A stretch of 64,000 nucleotides of DNA, taken from Pelecanus crispus (lineage: Eukaryota; Chordata; Aves; Pelecaniformes; Pelecanidae). Location of the stretch: contig NC_134675.1 in the NCBI RefSeq assembly GCF_030463565.1, forward strand, positions 15,273,862 through 15,337,861. Direction: 5' to 3'. Positions 24,364-34,862 of this stretch are shown in pieces. The position numbers and the translations under genes were made by a program. The notes below the pieces were generated by a model. It had not been told where the DNA came from. It ran no database searches and saw only the letters and a program-made list of their open reading frames with translations. The stretch's first letter is position 1. Each line of letters opens with the position of its first letter.

Positions 24364-24902
24364 TACTGTGTCCAGTTTTGGGCCCCTCAATACAAGAAAG
24401 ACATTGAGGTGCTGGAGCGTGTCCAGAGAAGGGCAACAAAGCTGGTGAAGGGTCTAGAGCACAGGCCTTATGAGGAGCGGCTGAGGGAACTGGGGTTGTT
24501 TAGTCTGGAGAAGAGGAGGCTGAGGGGAGACCTTATTGCTCTCTACAACTACGTGAAAGGAGGTTGTAGTGAGGTGGGTGTTGGTCTCTTCTCCCATGTA
24601 GTTAGCGATAGGACGAGAGGAAATGGGCTCAAGCTGCGCCAGGGGAGGTTTAGGTTGGAAATTAGGAAAAATTTCTTCACAGAAATGGTGGTCGAGCATT
24701 GGAACAGGCTGCCCAGAGAGGTGGTGGAGTCACCATCCCTGGAGGTGTTCAAAAAACGGGTAGACGTGGCACTCTGGGACATGGTTTAGTCTAGTCTACC
24801 CTTGATTGGTTTAGTGTGGACTTGGTAGTGTAGGTTAATGGTTGGACTGGATGATCTTAAAGGTCTTTTCCAACCTAAACAATTCTATGATTCTATTCTA
24901 TG
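24364..24902 (+). mobile_element. CR1 3' fragment with single tail
   Basis: A 5'-truncated CR1 of the 38020 type. The ORF2 C-terminus is open from 24409 to 24789 ([36 protein letters not shown]). Unlike its relatives it has only one 3' tail unit: the inner tail and spacer are missing between about 24790 and 24797. It ends ATTCTATGATTCTATTCTATG. Confidence 0.92.
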
Positions 24903-27900
24903 TTTTTAAATGAGCAGCTGTTATTTTCTGATTGTTTTTGTTTCAGCAAAGCTGCAGAAAAATGCTAACATCTTAATCTCACTGTGAGTGTACGATTTCT
25001 GCCAATGTTTTAAAAAAAAATTAAAGAATTAAAAAAAATTAAAAGTTTCTTTAAAAATTTATAGTAGTAAAAACTTCATAAACTCCAACTGTTTAATTTT
25101 TTTGTGTTGGGCTAAAGACTGTGTTTTAATAAATGAAGTGTAATTACATGTATTGACATCAAAACATATCAATATGAGTTTTTTTTAAAGTTCAGATTGT
25201 TAATTCCCTACTTGATCTTTAAGATTGTTTCATATATTTCTCAGCATTAATCCTTTAACAAACTGCAGAGAGAGCAACCAAGCCTGGGTATGATGATTTA
25301 TAGGAAATGGCTTCCTTTATCAAGTATATGTTCAGTTTATATGGATTCAGGAATGAACAAAGAAACACTAAGAAAAAAGAGGCGATTAGGACATTTTTTA
25401 CAATATTATGTATTATGAAAAACAAGCATAACAACATCCTAGAAACTAAAGGGTCCTCACATCATCTCCCTTCCCCCTCCCCCAGAAGGATATTTGCATT
25501 GTTAAAAAATACATAGGGCTTTAAAGACATTGACTAAATTTTGTTGAAGACTCTTAAACAAAATTCTTTCTGTTGATGCAGTCCAGCCAAATTTATATCA
25601 TACTTGTCAGAATAAATCTTAATCCTTCTATATTTGGCTTTGTTTGCTAAACTTGCTTGAGGTTTTTAAGAGCAGTGGTCAAATTCTACACACACATTTA
25701 ACTTCATCCATTAAGTTCCTGACACTTGGCAGAAATGAAGGTGAGCATGTGCACAACTGCTTACAGGATCGATCCAGACCTTACAAGTAAAACATCCTGA
25801 AATGTGCTAGAGTTTCTGTTCTTTTTAAGGATTAGGACTAGGCAATCTCTGTTAATTAAGTGCATATCCTTTCCCTGGTAAATTTATCATTTGTTAAAAT
25901 CAAACCAGTGTTTTATCAAAGTAAGAGTAGAAGATGCAGTCAAACCTTAGGTAATTTATACAAAACAGCTCTACAGTTTGTTGCCACATTTGGCCACAAA
26001 AGGGAATTTCTTATCTGGGGATTCTTAGTGCAACATATTGCAACAACTCCGCTTTGCAGCCTAATTCAAAGTACTTGAAATCATGGGTCACTAACACAAT
26101 ACACCACTATGTTCCCTGTGAGTCCTCTTTCCTGCTATCTAGGTGCAGCATTTGTACCTACTTCCTAGCATGATCCAGGCACAGTGTCTTGTAAGGAGAG
26201 TCAATATCCAGCTAATAGCCATTGATGTGTGCAAACATACACACAGATACATGTGCATAAAACAAAAACCGGAGAGAGTTTTGTTTTCCTTCTACAACCA
26301 GGAAAGCTGCTATTCCATACGAAAATGCAATCACAAACCAAGAATGCTTAGATGAACAACACTGGTGGTAAGTTATAAGGGCAGACAAAAAAAGTCTGAT
26401 CTGTTTAGACTTTTATACTACTACAAAAAAACCAAGAGACTTTCAAGGTTAATAATTCTATTGAGAAATTTATTTTGAAAGCCATCTGTTAAAAGCTGAT
26501 TTCAAACTCCTAAATGTTGATAAATCTAAAGGTAAAACTTGTACTGTTGCAAACACCTGCCATTATTCTGAGCTTGAATCAGCAGAACTGAGATGACCCT
26601 CAGGATCCTGTCTTGTACCTTCAATTCCAATTTCATTATGTCACAGTGAAATGAGAAGGAGAGAAAGTGACTGTGGTGCAAGAACTATTTTTTTTTCTCA
26701 TATGAATGTGCAGTTATGAGCATAAAGGGCCTATTCATAGCATGGTGCTTGACAAAGCTAAGATAATGTAGCAGTCAATAATAATTTCTTTTTCAGAATT
26801 GGTTCATTGCAAGAATTCCACAAGAAAAACCCTTCCCTTGGCAAAATGGGACTAAATTCCATTTTACCAAACTCTAGACATTTTTCATGAGTCTGAAGTA
26901 TTCTTTTCCCTTGTGCTCCATACTCACAAAAACTCACTAATATTTATATCAACTAAATAGTTTAAAACGTGTCAGTTGTTTTCAGGATTTCCAAAGCAGA
27001 ATGCTGTTCCCTAATGTAAAAAAGAAACCTAACATTACAAGACTAGGAGGGATGATGAAGCCACAGCTGAGGATGCGTGCTGGAGCCAAGACATGGCATC
27101 ACATGGACCCAGGTGAGCAGCAGGGTCTCAGACAGGAGCTGAAGCTGAGGAAACCCTAAGCGGTGTCCTCTAGGGCTCCTCAGGTTCCCCACCTGAGAGA
27201 AGGGAGCACATTGCAAACACTGGAAGGGAACCAGTGGCTGTGGGAAAGTTTTTGGCACATTTGACCCCAGTTTAGTGGGAGAGAAGGTGACACTAATGCA
27301 ACATCTCATGTCTCCCAAGCAGGGGACTGGCAGTCCTAGCGGGAGATCCAGCCTGCAGAAGAGGGGCAGTCACACTGGAGGTGCTGGGGTGGAGGGAGAA
27401 CAGTTGCTGTGGCCCGTTTTTGTAATTTCTAAGATGGAGGATGGGCAAGTGTGGGCCTGTCAGAGGAAAGACCAAAAAATTGGAGGGGAGGGGGCTCAGG
27501 CAGAACTGGAGGCTGTGCATTACCAGGCAGCCCTTAAGTTTTTTGCAACACAAGCCAAAATATCATTTGGTTCCATAAACGTGGGAGAGTTCTGAGAATT
27601 AACAGGTTGCCACACACACAGACATCTATGTGGATATAAAAAAAATAAACAAACATGGAAAAAGACCCAAAGTAACTGTCCTAAAATAACATATTTTGTC
27701 AAGATTTGGGAGGAGGGGGAGGATGACCAGTGGCTTGTTTTAGGACTTGGCAACACTTGATTTTTTGCAAAACTGCCCTCCCGCCCCTGTTACTCCCAAG
27801 GGTGGGATTTTTTCTATTGTGCTTTTGAGGGCCCCAGGTCTCAGCTCCCATGACATTGCCTTGGAAACCTAACTCAAACCTCCTTTCTCATGTGTGCCAG

Positions 27901-28289
27901 GGAAGCAGGGCTCTGCAGCCAGTTTCAGGAGCCCTTGCCCAGCTCCCCACAGCTGCTCTGCTCCGTGAGGCCCAGTGTGTCATCCAATGATGATGCTCTC
28001 CACTCCCTGGCTGCAGGTTGGACTCTGACAACAGTTGCTTTCCATCCCCCTGCTGCCTGACTCCATGGAGGAGTGGAAGGAGCATGCAGTGTATTTCCCA
28101 TGGGGAAAGGAGAGGAGGCAAGAAGCAGGTGAGGAGACAGAAAACAAAAGGTTGAGCAACCACCTGGAGTCAAGTAGGGAATTCCATGAGGGATTGCTGA
28201 ATTTGGTGGCACCCTGATGAAATGCCAAATTATGTAGCCACTGCCTTGTTAAGCATAGGGGCCCTGAGCCTGGGGGACCAGGATTAAGA
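24903..28289. other. Non-coding spacer
   Basis: AT-rich sequence. 27030-28220 is more GC-rich with longer frames on both strands, but I find no consistent splice signals or motifs there. Confidence 0.4.
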
Positions 28290-28725
28290 TCATAGAATAG
28301 AATCATAGAAACGTTTAGGTTGGAAAAGACCTTTAAAATCATCCAGTCCAACCATTAACCTAACACTACCAAGTCCACCACTAAACCAATTAAGGGTAGA
28401 GTAGCAATTTCGTGTTTCCTGGCTTGGTGGCTGGATCATTTATAATGAAAGTAAAAACTAGGAATCATTAAGATTGGAAAGGACCTCTAAGATCATCATT
28501 CCAACCATCAACCCAAAACCCCCATGCCCACTAAACCATGTCCCAAAGTGCCACGTCTACCCGTTTTTTGAACACTTCCAGGGATGGTGACTCCACCACC
28601 TCTCTGGGCAGCCTGTTCCAATGCTCGACCACTCTTTCCGTGAAGAAATTTCTCATAATATCCAATCTAAACCTCCCCTGGAGCAGCTTGAGCCCATTTC
28701 CTCTCGTCCTATTGCTAACTACATG
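28290..28725 (-). mobile_element. CR1 3' fragment with double tail
   Basis: Antisense copy of the same type as the 9977 and 38020 elements: outer tail at 28300-28395, spacer, inner tail at about 28470-28545, then about 180 bases of the ORF2 end. It breaks off at CTAACTACATG. Confidence 0.9.
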
Positions 28726-30422
28726 TTATTATCCTCATTAACGTCTTTTTCTTCCTCTCTCTCTCTCTAATATATATATATTTATTATGCCAGTGTATTT
28801 CTTCAGCATTAGATAGATCATGCCATGGTCCAGCTGGAGCCAGCTGCAGCGCTTCTCATACTGGACCAGAAATGCCACACACTGTAAAGCTGTGATGCAG
28901 TGGAAACTCATGCTGTCGGGTCCAGTTTGTCTAAAAAGTGTTACTGTGTTAATGCTGTAACCACAGGCTTTGTGCCACATGAGGTATAGTCCCTTCTGCA
29001 GCCAGCATGAACCCAGCATGAATTTCATATTGTGTGGCATGACTAATATGACAGAAATATTCTGATTCACATCGAATCAGGTGGATGAGCCAGGGACGAC
29101 CCTGTTCTTACTTCAGTGACTCCTGAGACAAACTGCTGCAAATGCTGCGGGTTCTCAGATGCTCTGTGAGAAGTCACTTGTCTGTCTTATCCAGTGGAAA
29201 AAGAGCTTCCCACTGTTCCAGAGTACCTCACAGAAGAGTACCTTCCCCAAGGTAGGAGGCAGTGTCATGTCAGAGGTTGGACTTCAGCGTCAGGTTGCAA
29301 CTGGAGAGCGTGCTTTATAATGAGGCTCTTTTCAGTACTGTGAAAGTATGAGCTGTAGCCCTACCTGAGGGGACATGTAGGGCAGAATGAACTTTATGAG
29401 TTTTATGTTTAATACCTGCTATTCAACATGTCTGGAAGGATCAGTTCCCTGGTCTCGCTTATAAACCTTGGTTGAAGAATCCTTAAGCTGAGGCAGGGAG
29501 AAGCCCATTGCTCAACTCTGCTATAGTAGTTTTGTGGTGAAATAAAAGGTATTGATTATTTTTTTCTCAATCCTTGAGTAATCCTAGAGCCACCTACCTG
29601 ATGGAGGGCCTCCTTCCCTTTATCTCATTGCACAGTTTCCACAATCTGCTACATTAATTTTTCTTCATGGTTCATCTTCCAGGAGCAGAAGCAAGGCAGT
29701 TCTGGGATCCCCACTGATGAGACTGGTTCTTCTCGTAATCTGCCAAAGCCTGTGGTTATCAGGTTTCAGAAGACAGCAAAAATGATGGTTGTTTAAACCA
29801 GCCTTTAATTAAATCATACAGCAACCCCTAGAGTTTATTAATTTAAGGTAGTTGCCTAAGTTTGAGCCCTACTTTTATCTCTGTTCTAATTACTATTCAA
29901 TATCTTAAAGGTGTTGTGAGATTATACTATTCCTCCTCTCATACCTACCCATCTTCCCCCACTAATGCTCACATTTTGTCCCTCCCAGCTTCCATTGTTT
30001 CAACAGCCCCACAATGACTTTTTAGTTTGTAACTAGAGAAAATTTGCTACTCCCAGAATGTATGATTACAGCCAAGTTCTAAGTGCCTGAAAAGGTGGTC
30101 TGTAATGGCTTTGCTGGCAAAGGCATGACTTTAATTAGTGCTGACAAGATATTAAATCCCTATTTACACTTACCTATTTTCTGGCTCAAGTATTTGGAAC
30201 AACATCAGGTCTTGCAAAACGCAATTTCTTTTCTTTCCCCTTTTCCCTAGTTTCCAGCACAGCCTGGAAGGGCAGCTGCAACTGCCTTGGTGTATTACAA
30301 GCACAGTGCATGCTCAGCTGGCCGTTTGGCAGGATTTGCTGGGCAAAGGCACTTAGGAGCAGTAGCGTGGCACAGAAAACATGAATGAGCACTGCGATAA
30401 AATAAGATCGATACGGAGAGAG
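28726..30422. other. Non-coding spacer with short (TC)n(TA)n microsatellite
   Basis: (TC)n then (TA)n lies at about 28752-28781. I recognise no gene. Confidence 0.45.
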
Positions 30423-31018
30423 TGTCCTGGTTTCGGCTGGGATAGAGTTAATTTTCTTCCTAGTAGCTGGCATAGTGCTGTCTTTTGCATTTAGGAGGAG
30501 AATAATGCTGATAACACACTGATGTTTTAGTTGTTGCTAAGTAGTACTGACACTAGTCAAGGACTTTTCAGCTTCCCATGCTCTGCCAGGTGCACAAGAA
30601 ACTGGGAGGGGGCACAGCCAGAATAGTTGATCCAAACAGACCAAAGGGCTATTCCATACCATGTGGCGTCATGCTCAGTATATAAACTGGGGGGGGAGTT
30701 GGCTGGGGGGCAGCGATCGCTGCTTGGGAACTGTCTGGGTATTGGTCGGCAGGTGGTGAGCAATTGCATTGTGCATCACTTGCTTTGTATATTATTATTA
30801 CTATATTATTATTATCATTATTATTATTATTATTATTATTACTACTACTACTACTACTATTATACTTTATTTTATTTCAATTATTAAACTGTTCTTATCT
30901 CAACCCAGGAGTTTTCTCACTCTTACTCTTCCGATTCTCTCCCCCATCCCATCGGGATAGGGGGAGTGAGCGAGCGGCTGCGTGGTGCTTAGTTGCTGGC
31001 TGGGGTTAAACCATGACA
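30423..31018 (+). mobile_element. Solo LTR with target-site duplication GAGAG
   Basis: A 596-bp plus-sense copy of the main LTR family, flanked by GAGAG at 30418-30422 and 31019-31023. TATATAAA is at 30679-30686. The CRE-like site just upstream is mutated (TGGCGTCA). An expanded ATT/ACT trinucleotide array occupies 30790-30865. It ends at CCATGACA. No coding region is attached. Confidence 0.94.
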
Positions 31019-31716
31019 GAGAGTATCTCATATGCCTGAAGTGTGTTGTTGGTATAAAGTATTCCTCCCTTTGTCCACTCATCTCCTGTTTCCTTGCTTC
31101 CCCTGCTCTCACTGCCCTCTGTCTTTCCTCTGCTGTCTCTTTCCTCCTCTTCTGTCCATTCCCTTTTCCTCTTTGTTCCATACCCTGTTCCCCCACCTGC
31201 ATCCTCAGAGGATGTCTCTTTTCTACATCTCCTAGAGTTACCACATGTGGGGAGCAGCAAATGTTTGGATTTCACATGCAGCCCCTCACCCCAACCATCC
31301 TGGTTCCAGGAAACAGAGCCAAAGCAAATGGCTGGTTAAAGAGCTGGGCTGGCTTTGGAGTGGTGAGTGCTAACAGACTACATGGGTTAAGAGCTGCTGG
31401 ATGTCTGGTTGGGGCTTGTCAGCAGTACTTAGGACACCTCTGCCCTCCCCAGTCCACCTTCCCCCCTTTATTACTTCTGTCACACAGAGAGGGCAGGTTC
31501 TTACATTCCAGCCTGAGGACAGGGAGAGGTGCTAGCTTCTCTTCTCTTACAGGGCACCTTTGATTAATTGTTTGATAAAAAGCTATTTTGTCCAGATATT
31601 GTTGCCAACATTTTTCTGGGGTTTTTTTCCTGCTTAGTAGAAAAACCGGTCAGAAGGGAAAATAACATTTTACTCCTTTTGTCAGACATACTCAGTTTTT
31701 CAGATCACTTCTATTA
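31019..31716. other. Pyrimidine-rich tract and spacer
   Basis: 31060-31209 is strongly pyrimidine-rich and ends CCTGCATCCTCAG, which looks like a strong 3' splice site. The 193-codon frame crossing it starts with a non-ATG codon inside the LTR and is probably compositional. Confidence 0.4.
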
Positions 31717-32256
31717 TCATAGAATAGAATCATAGAATGCTTTGGGTTGGAAGGGACCTTTAGAGGTCATCTAGCCCAACCCCCCTGCAGTGAGCAGGGA
31801 CAGCTTTAACCAGATCAGGTTGCTCAGAGCCCCATCCAACCTGACCTTGAATGTTTCCAGGGATGGGGCTTCCACTACCTCTCTAGGCAACCTGTTCCAG
31901 TGCTTCACCACCCTCATTGTAAAAAATTTCTTTCTTATGTCTAGTCTAAATCTATTCTTCTTTAGTTTAAATCTGTTATTCCTTGTCCTGTCACAACAGG
32001 CCTTGCTAAAAAGATTCTCCCCATCTTTCCTGTAGGCCCCCTTTAAGTATTGGAAGGTTGCAATAAGGTCTCCTCGCAGCCTTCTCTTCTCCAGGCTGAA
32101 CAACCCCAACTCTCTCAGCCTGGCCTCGTAGGAGAGGTGCTCCAGCCCTCGGATCATTTTGGTGGCCCTCCTATGGACCCACTCCAACAGGTCCATGTCC
32201 TTCTTGTGCTGAGGGCTCCAGAGCTGGACGCAGTACTCCAGATGAGGTCTTACCAG
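31717..32256 (-). mobile_element. CR1 3' fragment, same type as the full-length copy
   Basis: Antisense CR1 with the tail at 31717-31790, followed by the ORF2 C-terminus. The frame 31771-32196 is open ([32 protein letters not shown]). It closely matches 7690-8165. It ends at GGTCTTACCAG, where the tRNA-derived SINE begins. Confidence 0.92.
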
Positions 32257-32413
32257 CTGGGTTAGCTCAGTTGGTTAGAGCATGGTGCTAATAACACCAA
32301 GTTCACAGGTTCAATCCCTGCTTACTGCAGGGGGGTTGGGCTCGATGATCTCTCAAGGTCCCTTCCAACCCAAAGCATTCTATGATTCTATGATGATTCT
32401 ATGATTCTATGAT
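32256..32413 (+). mobile_element. SINE: tRNA-Ile head fused to a CR1 tail
   Basis: The head (32256-32320) is tRNA-Ile-like. It has an A box TAGCTCAGTTGG, a perfect 5-bp anticodon stem (32283-32287 with 32295-32299), anticodon AAT at 32290-32292, and a B box GGTTCAATCCC at 32309-32319. The acceptor 3' half is missing and is replaced by the CR1 3' end (32321-32412), matching the full-length element at 8097-8165 and ending in ATTCTATGAT repeats. The internal A and B boxes would support RNA polymerase III transcription, and the tail would recruit CR1 reverse transcriptase. This matches the architecture known from songbird TguSINE1. It is not a functional tRNA gene. Confidence 0.88.
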
Positions 32414-33143
32414 ATTATCAATATTATTACTGAAAATAGATGAATTATCTGATAATCACAGCAGGATTTCTAGGATTTTTAACTATACAAAACATCTCTC
32501 AATTTCCCTCTACAGGACTATTTCACAGGCTGATCAGAAAGCAGGATCTGGTCTTCAGACTGTTTATTCTTAATTAGCCTGAGATTCAGGCAAATAAAAT
32601 CAATGAGCTGAAATCTGACACACTGATTTATTTTCAGGAGCAAGGTTTCACTTTGTAATATCATTTGAGGAGACTGTATTCCTCCTTAGTTTTATTTGCT
32701 GAGTTCCAGACAGAGGTCGTATAAAAATAGTCACATATATCAAAAGATGCTTTTTCTTCAACCCATTATTCTTAATTACACACATCCTTGAATCATACTT
32801 TTTTTCCTTAATATTTACACCGGTCTAATGTTTGTGCATTGTTATCATTTCTCTTAACAGTCTCATAGCCCAGCTCCACATGACTAACTCCCCTAATCTT
32901 CGTGGCAGGGAGGAATGGTGGAGATTGCAATTGTTGTGTACCCACTGGCAGCCTGACAGATGACACAATCCCCACACAAGACTCCGCTATCAGCTGGCTC
33001 CTCGCATTACCTGGCAGCAAACTGGCCATCTCTGAGAGGTTGCTCATGGTATGAGAAACTCTGCCACGGCAGCCCCAAATGGTCTCAGTCCATATTGCTC
33101 TGCTCCCACCTTCCCTCCTGCTCCCAGTAAAGCAATTTTACAG
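32414..33143. other. Spacer / possible 3' UTR of a minus-strand gene
   Basis: Minus-strand AATAAA signals lie at 32691-32696 and 32627-32632, downstream of the candidate last coding exon at 33144. Nothing else is recognised. Confidence 0.3.
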
Positions 33144-34862
33144 CTAACTAATTTTACAATTGTCTTGCACCAATTGCACGCATGCAATTGCAAACTGAGA
33201 TGGGTCAGGGACCTCATTTGGCTGAAAATTAATGCGGAAAAAGGACACTGGTGCTAAGGAGGGAGAGGAAGGCCAAGTGCCTAGCAGTGTAAGCTGGGGA
33301 GGAACATGTGCTAGCCAGAGGGGCTCAGCCTCTGCTTAAAGCCACCTGACGGCAGGCTGCCCTCCTCCTTCTGCAAGAAACATTCTCCAGTGCCAGCCCC
33401 TGTGGATGGGGCAGATTTCCCCATCCATTTAAGGAGTTTTAAAATGGAAAGAGAATGGCGCTTCCACAGTAGGATATGCAATTACTTTTTAATTTCATGA
33501 TAGACTTAAGGCAGGTAAATACTGACTGTTTACTGTACAGGAACAGTTCTTTGAGACAAGGTCCACACAGAAACCAAATGCGCAATATCTCAGCTGCATC
33601 ATTGGTCACATATGTCTGGCAGGACTGAATTTCTTCCACTGATCCATTCTTGCCACGTTCCCAAGTCCACTCACATTGTGAGGAAAGAAAGGTCCAGCTT
33701 AGGTAAGAAGCAGCTCTTTTTCCATGGAGCAATTGTTCTGCATGGATCTTGGTCTATAGCAAGCAGTTATCTACTTGTTTAGAGAGGGGATATTTAGGAG
33801 TTTCCATTCACTTATAGCAGGACAGCCCTAGCAATACAGCATCTGACCTGGATGTTCCTATCAAAAAAATTGTCTTGAACAAAACACTGCACCACTGCTA
33901 TCCACATCTCAATAGGAGGGGGGCTTTCTTCACACATAAGATCTGTCAGTTTTGCCAGAATGGGTCTATTGTGGCTGATAAGTAAAGAGGTCAAGTTCCC
34001 ATTTCTCCAGCTTATATAATGACTACTAAAAACACTAACTTAATTTCTAATGGCTCAAAGTGAGCACATATCGAGCCCATTAATAATACAAGGATGTCCA
34101 AGAAAAACTGGGAGAAAAGCATTAGGAAAAAAACCCTACAAACTCCAAAGAAATCTAATCATGATAGGGTGAGAAAAGAATGTGGCCATGGATTGATGGA
34201 TGATGTGCATATATTTTTTTGTTAGAGACTTATGAAACAAGTAGAAAGTTCAGATGTTTCAGAGACACTAAATAGTTCAATATTTCTGAAATGGGTGTTG
34301 TCAAGGGACCTAGTTAACACTGAGATGCCCAAATAGGATATGTCTCCCACTTGGCTTTATTAGTTGGTCTAGCTGAGGTTTTCTTCTATAAAGAAAAACA
34401 TTTTGAGCTTCAGCAGAACAACTCTTTTCAGTTCATTTCAACTAACCGCATCAGGTTGCCAGTTGTAACAAAATTGGATCTGAGTGTAGGACCTGATTGC
34501 TGTTCCACATGACTGAGGGAGCAGCGCAAACAGGGTGATTGCCTGCATAATCTTCAGTCCAGTTTTATCCATACTGCAGAAACCTGGAGACTGGACGTTT
34601 CACTCAAAGGCATTGAAATTGCTCTATATTCACACATTTCTAACTGAAAAGATCACTTTTTTATTCCTCAGCTATTAGAGATTTGCACCTAGTCAATTCA
34701 GCTTGGAAACTACAGATGTTGTTCTACACTTTTACCATCCCCATCCTTTGTTTTCCATTGTCAATAGCTCTGTTGCTCTTTCTATTGTTACACATCTTCA
34801 GCCTGGAAGAAGCTCTAAAAGATCACTCACCCTGTATCTACTTTAAGTACATCAGTGAGCTG
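33144..34862 (-). CDS. Candidate 3' part of an unidentified host gene (four exons)
   Basis: I propose four minus-strand exons read from splice signals. 34831-34862 (32 nt) follows CTTTTAAG and ends GG|GTGAGT. 33848-33974 (127 nt) follows CTTTACTTATCAG and ends CAG|GTCAGA; it encodes ILAKLTDLMCEESPPPIEMW and continues open. 33534-33669 (136 nt) follows TTTCTTTCCTCACAATGTGAG and ends at GTAAAC; it contains SVEEIQSCQTYVTNDAAEIL. 33144-33253 follows CTCTCCCTCCTTAG, contains FFRINFQPNEVPDPSQFA and ends at TAG 33144-33146. The phases match at all three joins (2, 0 and 1), and an AATAAA lies about 450 bases downstream. I do not recognise the protein. The frames are short and I searched for compatible exons, so chance agreement is possible; an alternative is unconstrained AT-rich intron. 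Confidence 0.33.

Noticed and set aside
30982..31563. 193-codon plus-strand open frame
   Set aside because: It starts with a non-ATG codon inside the LTR and runs through a pyrimidine-rich tract; composition alone explains its length.
32256..32330. Functional tRNA-Ile gene
   Set aside because: The 3' acceptor half is replaced by CR1 sequence and the 5' acceptor strand has no partner.
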